From the NCBI GenBank assembly GCA_963787645.1, contig CAWBDS010000002.1, positions 930,001 to 994,000 on the forward strand: DNA of 64,000 bases, written 5' to 3'. The notes under the pieces were generated by a model. It was not told where the DNA came from. It did no database searches and saw only the letters and a program-made list of their open reading frames with translations. Numbering within the stretch: position 1 is the first letter of the stretch; every line of letters starts with the position of its first letter. Origin of the DNA: Palsa-504 sp963787645. GTDB lineage: Bacteria; Actinomycetota; Actinomycetes; Streptosporangiales; Streptosporangiaceae. Below are positions 34,348 through 43,570 of this stretch, in pieces. Both the position numbers and the translations under genes were made by a program.

Positions 34348-37111
34348 GTGTCCGTGGAGACCTTCACGTTTCTCTTCACCGACATCGAGGGCTCGACCGC
34401 TCTGCTGCGGCGCTTGAGAGAGGGCCTCTACGCGCGGGTGCTCGCCGATCATCGCGGGCTGATCCGGTCCGGGCTGGCCGCGCACGGCGGCCGGGAGGTG
34501 GACACGCAGGGGGACGGGCTGTTCGCGGTGTTCTCCTCACCCAGCGCCTGCCTGGCGGCGGTCATCGACATGCAGCGGGCGCTGGAGGCGCACGCGTGGC
34601 CCGGCGGGGAGCATGTCCGGGTCCGGATGGGCATCCACACGGGCGAGGCGTCGACGACCGCTGCCGGCCTGATCGGCCTGGACGTGCATCGGGCCGCCCG
34701 GGTGGCCGCGGTCGGCTACGGCGGCCAGGTGCTGCTGTCCGAGGCGGCGGCGACCCTGGTGCGCGACTCGCTTCCGGCCGGGGTCACGCTGAAGGATCTC
34801 GGCGTGCACCGCCTGAAGGATCTGGGGCGCGCGGAGCACATCTTCCAGCTCCAGATCCCGGGCCTGCCGGACGAGTTTCCCCCGCTGCGCTCCCTCGGCA
34901 ACCAGGCCCTGCCGAACAACCTCCCGGCCCAGCCCTCCACGTTCGTCGGACGCGTCCGGGAGCTGGCCGAAATCCGTGCCCTGGTGGACTCCTCGCGCAT
35001 GGTCACCCTGACCGGCGCCGGCGGGGCCGGCAAGACCCGGCTGAGCCTGCAGGTAGCTGCCGAGATGCTCGAAGGCTGCGGCGACGGGGTGTGGCTGGTC
35101 GAACTGGCCGCGGTCGCCGATCCGCAGGCCGTGCCGGCAGTTATCTCCGGGACGCTCGGGATCGTCCAGCAGCCCGGGCGGCCGGCCCTGGAGTACCTGA
35201 TCGAGACCCTGGCGCCGCAGGACATGCTGATCGTGCTGGACAACTGCGAGCATTTGATCGACGCCTGCGCCAAGACCGCCGACGCCCTAGTGCGGCGCTG
35301 CCCGCGGGTGCGCGTGCTCGCCACCAGCCGCGAGCCGCTCGGCATCAACGGAGAGGTCATCTACCGGGTGCCGTCGTTGTCGCTGCCCGCGGCCGAAGGT
35401 CCCGTGGCCCCCGAGTCCTCCGACGCCGTTCGAGCTGTTCCTGGACCGGGCCCGGGCCCAGGGGGCCGGACTGACGGTCGACCAGGAGACGCTCCCGGTC
35501 ATCGTGTCGATCTGCCGTCGGCTGGACGGCCTGCCGCTGGCCATCGAGCTCGCCGCCGCCCGGCTGCGCTCCTTGTCCCTGAACGCCCTGCTGGACCGCC
35601 TCGACCAGCGGTTCCGCCTGCTAACCGGCGGGAGCCGCACCGCCCTGCCGCGCCAGCAGACGCTGTGGGCCACCGTCGACTGGTCCTATTCACTGCTCAA
35701 CGACGCCGAGCGGTCACTGCTGCGGCGGCTCTCGGTGTTCGCCGAAGGCTTCGATCTCGACGCGGCCGAAGCGGTCTGCGGCCAAGGTGACATCGAGGTG
35801 TTCGACGTCGCCGAGCTGGTTGGTTCGCTGGTGGATAAGAGCCTGGTCGCGGCCGAGCCGGCCGGGGGCACCCTGCGCTACCGGCTGCTGGAGACGATCC
35901 GCCAGTTCGCGGCGAAATGCCTCGCCGAGGCCGGCCAGGACCAGGCCGCCGTCGTCGCGGACGCCCACTGCCGGTATTACCTGTCCGTCGCCGAGGCGGC
36001 CACCCCTCATCTGCGCGGACCCGACCAGGGCAGCTGGTTCGCCCGGCTGGACACCGACCGCGCCAACCTGCGGTGCGCGGCTCAGTACGCGGCCGCCCTG
36101 CCCGCCGGGACCGAGCAGGTGCTGCGCTTTGCCGTGGCCCAGGACCGGTACTGGCTGGCGCGTAGCCAGGGCGGGGAAGCCCTGGACCTGCTCACGCCGG
36201 CGCTCGAGCGGCCGGGGGCCCGGGCCAACCCGGCACTGTACGGCAAGGCCCTGATCGTGACCACGAGCGTTTCCCGCGTCTCCGACATCGCCTCGGCGCA
36301 GCGCTACGGGGAGCGGGCCGTCGAGGTCGCCCGCCAGCTCGACAACGGCACGCTGCTTATCGAGGCGCTGGCCATTCTCGGCTCGGCCTGCTACTTCGCC
36401 GGCCAGGTCGAGCGTGGCCTGCCGCTCGGCCAGGAGGCCGTCGAGCGGGCCCGGCCGCTGGGCGACCCCGTCCTGCTCTCCGAGGCATTGTCGGGCTACG
36501 TGATGTGCCTCGACCTGGTCGACCCGGTCCGGGCCGGGAAACTTCTCGAGGAGGCCATCGCCTGCACCGAGCGCTCCGGCGACCATCTGTTCGCCTGCAT
36601 CCTGCACAACAACGCGGGCGTACACGCGCTGCGCGTCGGGGACATCCCCGCCGCCCGGACCCACCTGGAAGCGGCGGCCCAGGCCTCGCTGGCGATTGGG
36701 GAGAACAGCGACAGCGTGGCGATCAACCTGGGCTGGGTGCGGCGCCTGGACGGCGAGCACGACGGCGCGCGGGCCAGCTTCGAGGACGGGCTGCGGATGA
36801 GCCGCCGCACCGGTCAGCGCTTCGACATCGCCTACGCCGTGCTCGGCCTGGCCTGCCTGGCCGGCGACGCGGGCGAGTGGTCGCGAGCCAGCGTGCTGCA
36901 CGGCATCGCCCAGGGCGTCCTGGACCTGACCGGAGAACCGTGGCAAGAGCCCGAAGCCGGCTACCGCCGCGAAAGCCTGGCTCAGGCCGGCGCCCACCTG
37001 GGTGCGGAGCAGTGCCAGCGGGACTACGCCCACGGCCTGGCGCTGGGTCCGGACGGCATCGCCGACCTGGCTTCCCGGCCGGACCCCCGGTACTCCACCT
37101 CCAGCCGCTGA
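34348..37111 (+). CDS. Class III adenylate/guanylate cyclase-NB-ARC-like ATPase-TPR regulator, frameshifted near 35430
   Basis: From GTG 34348 the frame encodes a class III cyclase domain (FTFLFTDIEGSTALLRR and DTQGDGLFAVF carry the metal-binding aspartates; DVHRAARVAAVG follows), then an AAA/NB-ARC-type ATPase with Walker A TLTGAGGAGKTRLSLQ and Walker B DMLIVLDNCEHL. At about 35430 one extra base (GCCGTTCGAGCTGTTC) breaks the frame. The next frame continues without loss (LFLDRARAQGAGL, SICRRLDGLPLAIELAAARL) into a long helical/TPR part ending at 37111. The joined product is about 920 residues and normal for the family. A sequencing indel is likely. These are signal-responsive regulators of unknown output. 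Confidence 0.85.
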
Positions 37112-37114
37112 CCG

Positions 37115-37747
37115 TCACCCGGTCTTTCGGGCGATCCCGAGGATCCGGGGCGCCACCGGCCAGGCCCACGCGTCCGGCGGGAACCGGAAACCGCGGATCT
37201 TCTCCATGGTGAAGACCCGTTCGATGGCGGCCCGGGTCTGACGCTGGACGTGGCAGCCGCCCATCAGCCGCGGCCAGACCAGGTCCGCGGCCTGCTGGAA
37301 GCCGGCGAACACGAAGTCCCGGCTGCGTACGTGCTCGTAAAAGCGCAGCTGGCCGCCGGGTCGCAGCACGCGGTGGAACTCGGTCAGCGCCGCGGTGGGG
37401 TCGGCCACCGAGCACAGCAACCCAGATACCACTACCGCGTCGAACGAGCCGTCCGGCACGGGAAGCTCGTCCGCGGTCCCGTCGGTGACCCGGATCGGGA
37501 CCGGGGCGGCCGCGGCCGCCTCCACCGCACGGCTGCGCAGGTACGGCTCTGGTTCGGCCGCCACGACCTCTTGCACGGTCGGCGGATAGTGCGGGAAGTT
37601 CAGGCCGTTGCCCGGGCCGACCTCCAGCACCCGGCCGGACAGCCCGGCCAGCATCTCCCGCCTGAGCTCCTTATTGCCGCGTTCCTCGTTACGCCCGCCG
37701 AACCGGGCAAAGTACCGAGCGAAGAGCGGATTGTTCACCAGCGCCAT
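37115..37747 (-). CDS. Class I SAM-dependent methyltransferase
   Basis: About 210 residues from the ATG at 37747 (MALVNNPLFARYFARF), with an AGGTAGG site upstream; a longer start at 37798 would overlap the acyl-CoA dehydrogenase stop. SAM motif I is GRVLEVGPGNGLNFPHYP, and later FDAVVVSGLLCSVADP and RVLRPGGQLRFYEHVRS follow, as in the UbiE/Methyltransf_11 group. The best match is to small phosphatidylethanolamine- or quinone-type methyltransferases (METTL7-like). It is 34 bases downstream of the acyl-CoA dehydrogenase gene and convergent with the cyclase-ATPase gene. Confidence 0.85.
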   Translation of the reverse strand: MALVNNPLFARYFARFGGRNEERGNKELRREMLAGLSGRVLEVGPGNGLNFPHYPPTVQEVVAAEPEPYLRSRAVEAAAAAPVPIRVTDGTADELPVPDGSFDAVVVSGLLCSVADPTAALTEFHRVLRPGGQLRFYEHVRSRDFVFAGFQQAADLVWPRLMGGCHVQRQTRAAIERVFTMEKIRGFRFPPDAWAWPVAPRILGIARKTG

Positions 37748-37781
37748 GCCTACCTGCCTACCACGCCGCGCCAGTGCTGCG

Positions 37782-38921
37782 TCAGCGGTACAGCTCACGG
37801 GCGATGATCGAGCGCTGCACCTCGGAGGCGCCCTCGTAGATGCGCGGCGCCCGTACCTCGCGGTACAGGTGCTCGAGCAGATGGCCCTGGCGCAGCGCCC
37901 GCGCCCCGTGGATCTGCACCGCCGCGTCCACTACGAACTGAGCCGCCTCGGTCGCGAACAGCTTGGCCATGGCCGAGCGCGCGGTGATCGGCTTCTCACC
38001 AGCGTCGTACGCGGCGGCGGCCGCGTAGACCAGCAGCCGCGCGGCCTCGGTCCGGGTCGCCATGTCGGCCAGCAGGTGCGAGATGGCCTGCTGGTCCTTC
38101 AGCGGCCCGCCGAACGCCGTCCGGGTTCCGGCGTGCTCGACGGCCGCGTCCAGGGCGGCCTGGGCCATGCCGACCGCGAACGCGCCCACGCTGGGACGGA
38201 ACAGGTCCAGCGTGCGCATCGCGACCCGGAAGCCGCGGTCCGGCTCGCCGAGGAGTTCGGCCGGTTCCACCCGCACGCCATCGAAGGTCAGGCTGCCGAT
38301 CGGGTGCGGGCTGATCATGTCCAGGTGCTCACCGCGCAGGCCGGGCCGGTCGCCGGGCACCGCGAACGCGCTCACGCCCCGGGCGCCGGCGCCCGGGGTG
38401 GTCCGGGCGAAGACGGTGTACACGTCGGCCTCGGGGGCGTTGGAGATCCAGATCTTCTGGCCGGTCAGCCGCCAGCCGTCGCCGTCCGGGTCGGCGCGCA
38501 GCGCCAGCGCGGCCGCGTCGGAACCGGCTTCGGGCTCGGTCAGCGCGAACGCTGCCACCGCGTCCCCGGCGGCCACGGCAGGCAGCCAGCGTCGCACCGT
38601 GTCCTCGTGGCCGGACTGCAAGATCGGATAGGCGCCTAGGCCCTGCAGGGCCAGTGCGGTCTCCGCCTCGGTGCTCTGGGTGGCCAGCGCCTCACGCAGC
38701 AGGCACAGGTCGGTGGCCGCCGCCTCCCGGGACAACGCGTTGCCCGTTAGTCCAGGAAACAACCGAGCCAGCAGGCCCAGCTCACCCATGGCCTTGATCA
38801 GCTCGCGGTTCACCTGGCCCGGCGTCCCGGCCTCGGCGATCGGCCGTAGCTGCTCAGCGGCCACCGACCGGACCTGGTCGGCGAAGTCTCGCTGTTCCCC
38901 GGTCAGTGCGAACGCGGTCAT
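37782..38921 (-). CDS. Acyl-CoA dehydrogenase
   Basis: 379 residues from the ATG at 38921, whose first base is the last base of the upstream gene's TGA (translational coupling). The FAD-binding segments AFALTEPEAGSDAAALALRA and GQKIWISNAPEADVYTVFAR and the catalytic glutamate in RIYEGASEVQRSIIARELY are present. It removes two hydrogens from an acyl-CoA with FAD, passing electrons to ETF. Coupling to the fused monooxygenase/reductase argues that it works on a later alicyclic or ring-opened CoA ester in the same pathway. Confidence 0.92.
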   Translation of the reverse strand: MTAFALTGEQRDFADQVRSVAAEQLRPIAEAGTPGQVNRELIKAMGELGLLARLFPGLTGNALSREAAATDLCLLREALATQSTEAETALALQGLGAYPILQSGHEDTVRRWLPAVAAGDAVAAFALTEPEAGSDAAALALRADPDGDGWRLTGQKIWISNAPEADVYTVFARTTPGAGARGVSAFAVPGDRPGLRGEHLDMISPHPIGSLTFDGVRVEPAELLGEPDRGFRVAMRTLDLFRPSVGAFAVGMAQAALDAAVEHAGTRTAFGGPLKDQQAISHLLADMATRTEAARLLVYAAAAAYDAGEKPITARSAMAKLFATEAAQFVVDAAVQIHGARALRQGHLLEHLYREVRAPRIYEGASEVQRSIIARELYR

Positions 38922-41368
38922 CAGCCGTCCTCCCTGGTGCCGTTCCCCGCTGCGTCGTTCTGCGCGCCCGCGGTGTCGTTCTGCGCGCCCGCTTCCGGGC
39001 GCCAGCGGGCGTGCGCGGTGTGCGGCGTCCCGGCCCGGATCAGCTCCAGCCGGGGTCTCGGGCCGTCGGTGCGTCCGCCCTGGGGCCGGCGGCGGCCCGC
39101 GGCGAACGGATCGGGCCACATCGCGCCCGGCCCGGTGTACTCCTGCTCGGCGGCGGCGTGCAGGGTCCACTGCGGGTCGTACAGGTGGGTGCGGCCCAGA
39201 GCGCACAGATCGGCCCGGCCCGCCAGGACGATCGAGTTCACGTCGTCATAGGACGAGATGGCGCCGACCGCGATCACCGCGACGCCGTACTTGGTGCCGA
39301 TCTCGTTGCGGATCCGGTCCGCGTACGGCGTCTGGTAGCTGCGGCCGAAGGCGGGCTTCTCGTCGCTGACCACCTGCCCGGTCGACACGTCGACGCCGGC
39401 CGCCCCGTGCTCGGCGAACGCGCGGGCGATCTCCACCGTGTCGTCGATGTCCAGGCCGTCCGGGTGCCAGTCGGTGGCCGAGACCCGCACCGTCATCGGG
39501 CGATCTTCCGGCCACACCGCGCGGATGGCGTCGAAGACCTCCAGCGGGTAGCGCAGCCGGGCGGTCAGTGATCCGCCGTACTGGTCGGTCCGCTGGTTGG
39601 TCAGCGGGGACAGGAAGGACGACAGCAGGTAACCGTGCGCGCAGTGCAGTTCGAGCAGATCGAACCCGGCCCGCGCCCCGGCCTGGGCCGCCGCCACGAA
39701 CTGGTCCTTGATCTCCGCCAGGTCGGCCGCGGTCAGCTCACGCGGCGTCTGGCTGCCCGCCTTGTAGGGCACCGGCGACGGCCCGCAGACATCCCAGTTG
39801 CCCTCCGGCAGCGGGTCGTCCATCCCCTCCCACATCAGCCGGGTGGAGCCCTTGCGGCCGGAGTGCCCGAGCTGGATGCCGATCTTGGCCTGGGTCCGGT
39901 CGTGCACGAAGTCCACCACCCGCCGCCAGGACGCCTCTTGCTCGGCGGTGTAGATCCCGGTGCAGCCGGGCGTTATCCGCCCGGGGGCTGAGACGCAGAC
40001 CATCTCGGTCATCACCAGCCCCGCGCCGCCCAGTGCCTTGCCGCCCAGGTGGACCAGGTGGAAGTCACCAGGCACGCCGTCGGTGGCCGAATACATGTCC
40101 ATCGGGGAGACGACCACCCGGTTGGCCAGTTCCAGTCGGCCGATGCGGAACCGCTGGAACATCGGCGGCGACACCTCGCGGGCGTCCTCCTGGCTGGCCG
40201 CGAACCACCGGTCCATGTCGGCCACGAACTCGGGGTCGCGCAGCCGCAGGTTGTCGTAGGTGACCCGGCGGCTGCGGGTCATGATGTTGAACGCGAACTG
40301 GTGCGGGTCCTGGCCCGCGTACTGGCCGAGGTTCTCGAACCACTCCAGGCTGGCCTGCGCGGCGCGCTGGGTAGAGGCGACCACCGGCCGGCGTTCGGTC
40401 TCGTAGGCGGCCAGGCCGGCCTCGACGCTGTCCTGCTCGTGCAGGCACGCGGCCAGGGCCAGCGCGTCCTCCATGGCCAGCTTGGTCCCCGAGCCGATGG
40501 AGAAGTGCGCGGTGTGCGCCGCGTCGCCGATCAGCACCACGTTCTCGTGCCGCCAGGTCCGGCACCGCACCGTGCCGAACGTGGTCCACCTCGAGTTGTT
40601 GGCGAACAGGCGGTGCTTGCTACCACGGGATCCGCCCAGCATGTCGGCGCACAGCTCCCTGATGCGCCCGATCGAGGCCTCGTCGCTTTGTCCCGGGACC
40701 AGCCCGGTGGCCTCGGTGAATCCAGCCCGCCGCCAGACGTCCTCGTGCATCTCCAAGATGAAGGTGCTGGCCCGGTCGCTGTACGGATAGCCGTGGATCT
40801 GCATGATCCCGGCCGGGGTGTCCAGGATGTAAAACTTGAACGCGTCGAATACCAGGTCCGTGCCCAGCCAGATGTACTTGCATCGCCGGCGTTCCAGATC
40901 TGGCCCGAACGAACCGGCGTATCTCGCCCGGGTCATCGAGTTCGCCCCGTCGGCGGCGACCACCAGGTCGTAATCGGCCGCCAGGGCGGCGACGTCCGGC
41001 GCCTCGGTTCGGAACAGCACCCGCACGCCGAGCTCCGCGCAGCGCTCCTGCAAGATGGCCAGCAGCCGCTTGCGGCTCATCGCGGCGAAGCCGTGCCCGC
41101 CCGAGGTGAACGTGGTTCCGCGGAAGTGCACGTCGATGTCGTCCCAGCGGGCGAACTCGCGGCGCATCCGGGAGAAGATCTCGACATCGGCATGCTCGAT
41201 GCCGCCCAGGGTCTCGTCGGAGAACACCACGCCGAACCCGAAGGTGTCGTCGGCGGCGTTGCGCTCCCACACGGTGATGTCGTGCCGTGCGTCGAGCTGC
41301 TTGGCCAGGGCCGCGAAGTACAGGCCGCCCGGGCCGCCACCCAGAACCGCAATGCGCACGGTGCTCAC
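38921..41368 (-). CDS. Fused FAD monooxygenase/old yellow enzyme (2-aminobenzoyl-CoA or salicylyl-CoA type)
   Basis: 815 residues. The N-terminal 380 residues are a flavoprotein hydroxylase (IAVLGGGPGGLYFAALAK, GFGVVFSDETLGGIEHAD, VVLIGDAAHTAHFSIGSGTK). The C-terminal 370 residues are an FMN old-yellow-enzyme barrel (FRIGRLELANRVVVSPMDMY, LHCAHGYLLSSFLSPLTNQR). This arrangement is that of 2-aminobenzoyl-CoA monooxygenase/reductase, which hydroxylates and then reduces the ring, and of proteins annotated as salicylyl-CoA 5-hydroxylase. The tail contains a repeated GAQND unit encoded by a 21-bp duplication (about 38955-38997). It is the key enzyme of this catabolic island. Confidence 0.92.
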   Translation of the reverse strand: MSTVRIAVLGGGPGGLYFAALAKQLDARHDITVWERNAADDTFGFGVVFSDETLGGIEHADVEIFSRMRREFARWDDIDVHFRGTTFTSGGHGFAAMSRKRLLAILQERCAELGVRVLFRTEAPDVAALAADYDLVVAADGANSMTRARYAGSFGPDLERRRCKYIWLGTDLVFDAFKFYILDTPAGIMQIHGYPYSDRASTFILEMHEDVWRRAGFTEATGLVPGQSDEASIGRIRELCADMLGGSRGSKHRLFANNSRWTTFGTVRCRTWRHENVVLIGDAAHTAHFSIGSGTKLAMEDALALAACLHEQDSVEAGLAAYETERRPVVASTQRAAQASLEWFENLGQYAGQDPHQFAFNIMTRSRRVTYDNLRLRDPEFVADMDRWFAASQEDAREVSPPMFQRFRIGRLELANRVVVSPMDMYSATDGVPGDFHLVHLGGKALGGAGLVMTEMVCVSAPGRITPGCTGIYTAEQEASWRRVVDFVHDRTQAKIGIQLGHSGRKGSTRLMWEGMDDPLPEGNWDVCGPSPVPYKAGSQTPRELTAADLAEIKDQFVAAAQAGARAGFDLLELHCAHGYLLSSFLSPLTNQRTDQYGGSLTARLRYPLEVFDAIRAVWPEDRPMTVRVSATDWHPDGLDIDDTVEIARAFAEHGAAGVDVSTGQVVSDEKPAFGRSYQTPYADRIRNEIGTKYGVAVIAVGAISSYDDVNSIVLAGRADLCALGRTHLYDPQWTLHAAAEQEYTGPGAMWPDPFAAGRRRPQGGRTDGPRPRLELIRAGTPHTAHARWRPEAGAQNDTAGAQNDAAGNGTREDG

Positions 41369-41478
41369 TCCTTCCGTGCCTGCCGTTCCGCTCTCTCAGC
41401 ACCGATCTTATGCCGTATTTTCCACGATCGTCAACAGAACGCAATATTAGCCCGCTGGCACCGGCCTACACTGAGCCA

Positions 41479-42240
41479 GTGCCGCCGAAGCCGCGATCCG
41501 CTGAGTATTTTGACGGCTGGTACGCAAACCAGGCCGCCACGCCGGCCGTCGCCGAGATCATGAACCGGCACACGGGCTTCCCGCCGGGCACGCGAGCCGG
41601 AGTGGTCCCCGCGGAGGCGATCCCGGAACTGGCTGAAGAGCTCCGGCTCAGGCCCGGGAGCACACTGCTTGACCTCGCCTGCGGGCGGGGTGCCTATGGC
41701 TTGCTAGTCGCGAAGCGAGCCGGGACGCCTCTCATCGGCGTGGACTTCTCCGCGCAGGCCCTCACGCAGGCGCGGGAGCAGGCCACGCGACTGGGCGTGC
41801 GCAACGCGAGCTTCCGCACCGGCGAGCTCGCCGCGACGGGACTGCCCGATGCCAGTGTCGAGGCCGTGCTGTGCACCGACGCCATCCAGTTCCCCGACGA
41901 GCCGGCCGTCGCCTATGACGAGATCCGCAGGGTCCTTAAGCCCGGCGGCCGGGTGGTGCTGACCTGCTGGGAGCCGTTCGACCGCGCCGACGAGCGGCTC
42001 AGTGCCCGGATACGCCGGGCGAACCTCGCCGACGGCCTTCGCCTTGCGGGCTTCACGGACATCGAGGTCCGCGACCGTCCGTCCTGGCTGGCCCGCGAGC
42101 ATGCACTCTGGGCAGAGGCCGCAGCGCTCGACCCTGGCGAAGACCCCGCGCTGGGGTCGCTCCATGCCGAAGCCGTGCGGTCCCTGGAGTGGACCGCCCT
42201 GCTCCGCCGCGTGCTCGCCGTCGTCACCAACCCCCAATAA
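41479..42240 (+). CDS. SAM-dependent methyltransferase
   Basis: 253 residues from GTG 41479 (PPKPRSAEYFDGWYANQAAT). The longer open frame upstream crosses the promoter of the divergent monooxygenase gene. Motif I is STLLDLACGRGAYGLLVAKR, followed by GVDFSAQALTQAREQATRLG, then VEAVLCTDAIQFPDEP and RVLKPGGRVVLTCWEPFD. This is a Methyltransf_11-type small-molecule enzyme. It lies 23 bases upstream of the RidA-like gene. Whether it belongs to the aromatic pathway is uncertain. Confidence 0.85.
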   Translation: MPPKPRSAEYFDGWYANQAATPAVAEIMNRHTGFPPGTRAGVVPAEAIPELAEELRLRPGSTLLDLACGRGAYGLLVAKRAGTPLIGVDFSAQALTQAREQATRLGVRNASFRTGELAATGLPDASVEAVLCTDAIQFPDEPAVAYDEIRRVLKPGGRVVLTCWEPFDRADERLSARIRRANLADGLRLAGFTDIEVRDRPSWLAREHALWAEAAALDPGEDPALGSLHAEAVRSLEWTALLRRVLAVVTNPQ

Positions 42241-42263
42241 AGCTCTCTCAATAGGGTGCACTC

Positions 42264-42665
42264 ATGAACGTGGAGCGGATCAACCCGGCCGAGCTTGCCC
42301 GGCCCTCCGGCTTCTCCCACGCCGTGGCCGCGACCGGAGGCCGGATCGTGTTCCTGGCCGGCCAGACCGGCATGGACCGCGACGGGACGATCGTGGCTGG
42401 CGGCATCGTGGCCCAGTTCGAGCAGGCCCTGGCCAACCTGCTCATCGCGCTGGCCGCGGCGAGCGGCCAGCCAGCCGATCTGGTCAGCGCGACCATCTAC
42501 ACTGTCGACCTGGCCGATTACCAGGCCCACGCCAAACAGATCGGCGCGGTCTGGCGGCGGCTGGCCGGCACCGAGTATCCGGCGATGGCGGGCGTGGGCG
42601 TGTCCCGGCTCTGGGACCCCGAGGCCCTGGTCGAGATCCAGGGCATGGCCGCGGTTAGTCGCTGA
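42264..42665 (+). CDS. RidA/YjgF-family protein without the canonical arginine
   Basis: 133 residues. The chorismate-mutase-like fold is seen in RIVFLAGQTGMDRDGTIV, IVAQFEQALANLLIALAAAS and VSATIYTVDLADYQAHAKQI. In true RidA deaminases a P-A-R segment near the C terminus binds the carboxylate of 2-aminoacrylate; here it reads YPAMAGVGVSRLW. The usual RidA substrate is therefore unlikely. In this context the enzyme may act on the enamine formed from 2-aminobenzoyl-CoA, whose carboxyl group is a thioester. This is inference. The 3' end overlaps the PaaX gene by 11 bases. Confidence 0.85.
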   Translation: MNVERINPAELARPSGFSHAVAATGGRIVFLAGQTGMDRDGTIVAGGIVAQFEQALANLLIALAAASGQPADLVSATIYTVDLADYQAHAKQIGAVWRRLAGTEYPAMAGVGVSRLWDPEALVEIQGMAAVSR

Positions 42666-43512
42666 GGACCTGCTGCACGAAGGCCCGGGCCGGTTCCTCG
42701 AGCAGCGCGCGCAGCGCGAAGAACTCCTCGGCGGCGCGGAGCCCGGCCCAGCCGTCCGGGAGCAACTCCGCGGGCAAGCCGGGGTCCAGATAGGGGAGTT
42801 CCCGCCAGTCGGTGACCGCCCGCACGTAGTCGGCGAAAGCTTCGCTTCCGCTGCCTCCGCCGCGCTCCGCCCACCGCCGCACCGTGGGCCGATAGGCCTG
42901 GACGAACGCCTCGTACCGGCGTTCGAGTTCCTCGAGGTCCCACCAAGACCGGATCTTGTCCGCCGGATCGCCGAAGGCCAGGTGGTCCGCGTGGAACAGG
43001 TCGGCGTAGGCGTCCAGGCCGAGCCGCCGCAAGGTCTCGGCGGTGGCGTCGTCCGGGTGCGCGGGCACGATCCACACCCCGGGTGCGACCATGCCGAAGC
43101 CCAGCCGGGTCAGCTCGGACCGCAGCACGTGCCGCCGGTTGCGCTCGGCTTCGGGCACCGAGAACACCGCCAGCAGCCAGCCGTCGGCCAGCGCCGCCCG
43201 CCGCTGCCGGAAGATCCGGGCGTCGCCCTCCTCCAAGATGGCCAGCGCCTGCGCGGACAGCTGGTAACCGGCCGCGCCGTCCTGGCGCCGCGCCTCCAGG
43301 ATGTCCCGGCGTTTGAGCCGCGAGATCGCCGAACGGACCGCGGGCTCGTCCACCTCCAGCTCGGCGAGCAGCCGGATCAGGGCCGCGACCGACAGCCAGC
43401 CGCCGTCGGAGCGGGCGTACAGCCCGTAGACCGTGACGATCAGGTGCCGCGGCCGCGCCGACCGGGCGGTGGCATCCCCACCCGGTTCGTTCGCTTCCGC
43501 TACGGCCGTCAC
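42655..43512 (-). CDS. PaaX-family transcriptional repressor
   Basis: 285 residues. The N-terminal winged helix (RHLIVTVYGLYARSDGGWLS, then ALIRLLAELEVDEPAVRSAI) and the middle domain (WLLAVFSVPEAERNRRHVLR, GMVAPGVWIVPAHPDDATAE) identify the PaaX family, whose prototypes bind phenylacetyl-CoA to relieve repression of aryl-CoA catabolism. Located among aryl-CoA genes, it is the obvious candidate repressor of this island, with an aryl-CoA as inducer. It is divergent from the cyclase-family gene. Confidence 0.92.
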   Translation of the reverse strand: MTAVAEANEPGGDATARSARPRHLIVTVYGLYARSDGGWLSVAALIRLLAELEVDEPAVRSAISRLKRRDILEARRQDGAAGYQLSAQALAILEEGDARIFRQRRAALADGWLLAVFSVPEAERNRRHVLRSELTRLGFGMVAPGVWIVPAHPDDATAETLRRLGLDAYADLFHADHLAFGDPADKIRSWWDLEELERRYEAFVQAYRPTVRRWAERGGGSGSEAFADYVRAVTDWRELPYLDPGLPAELLPDGWAGLRAAEEFFALRALLEEPARAFVQQVLSD

Positions 43513-43570
43513 CAGCTCACGATATCAACCGCCCTTGCCCGGACGGAGGCCTCGCCACGATCATGAGTCC

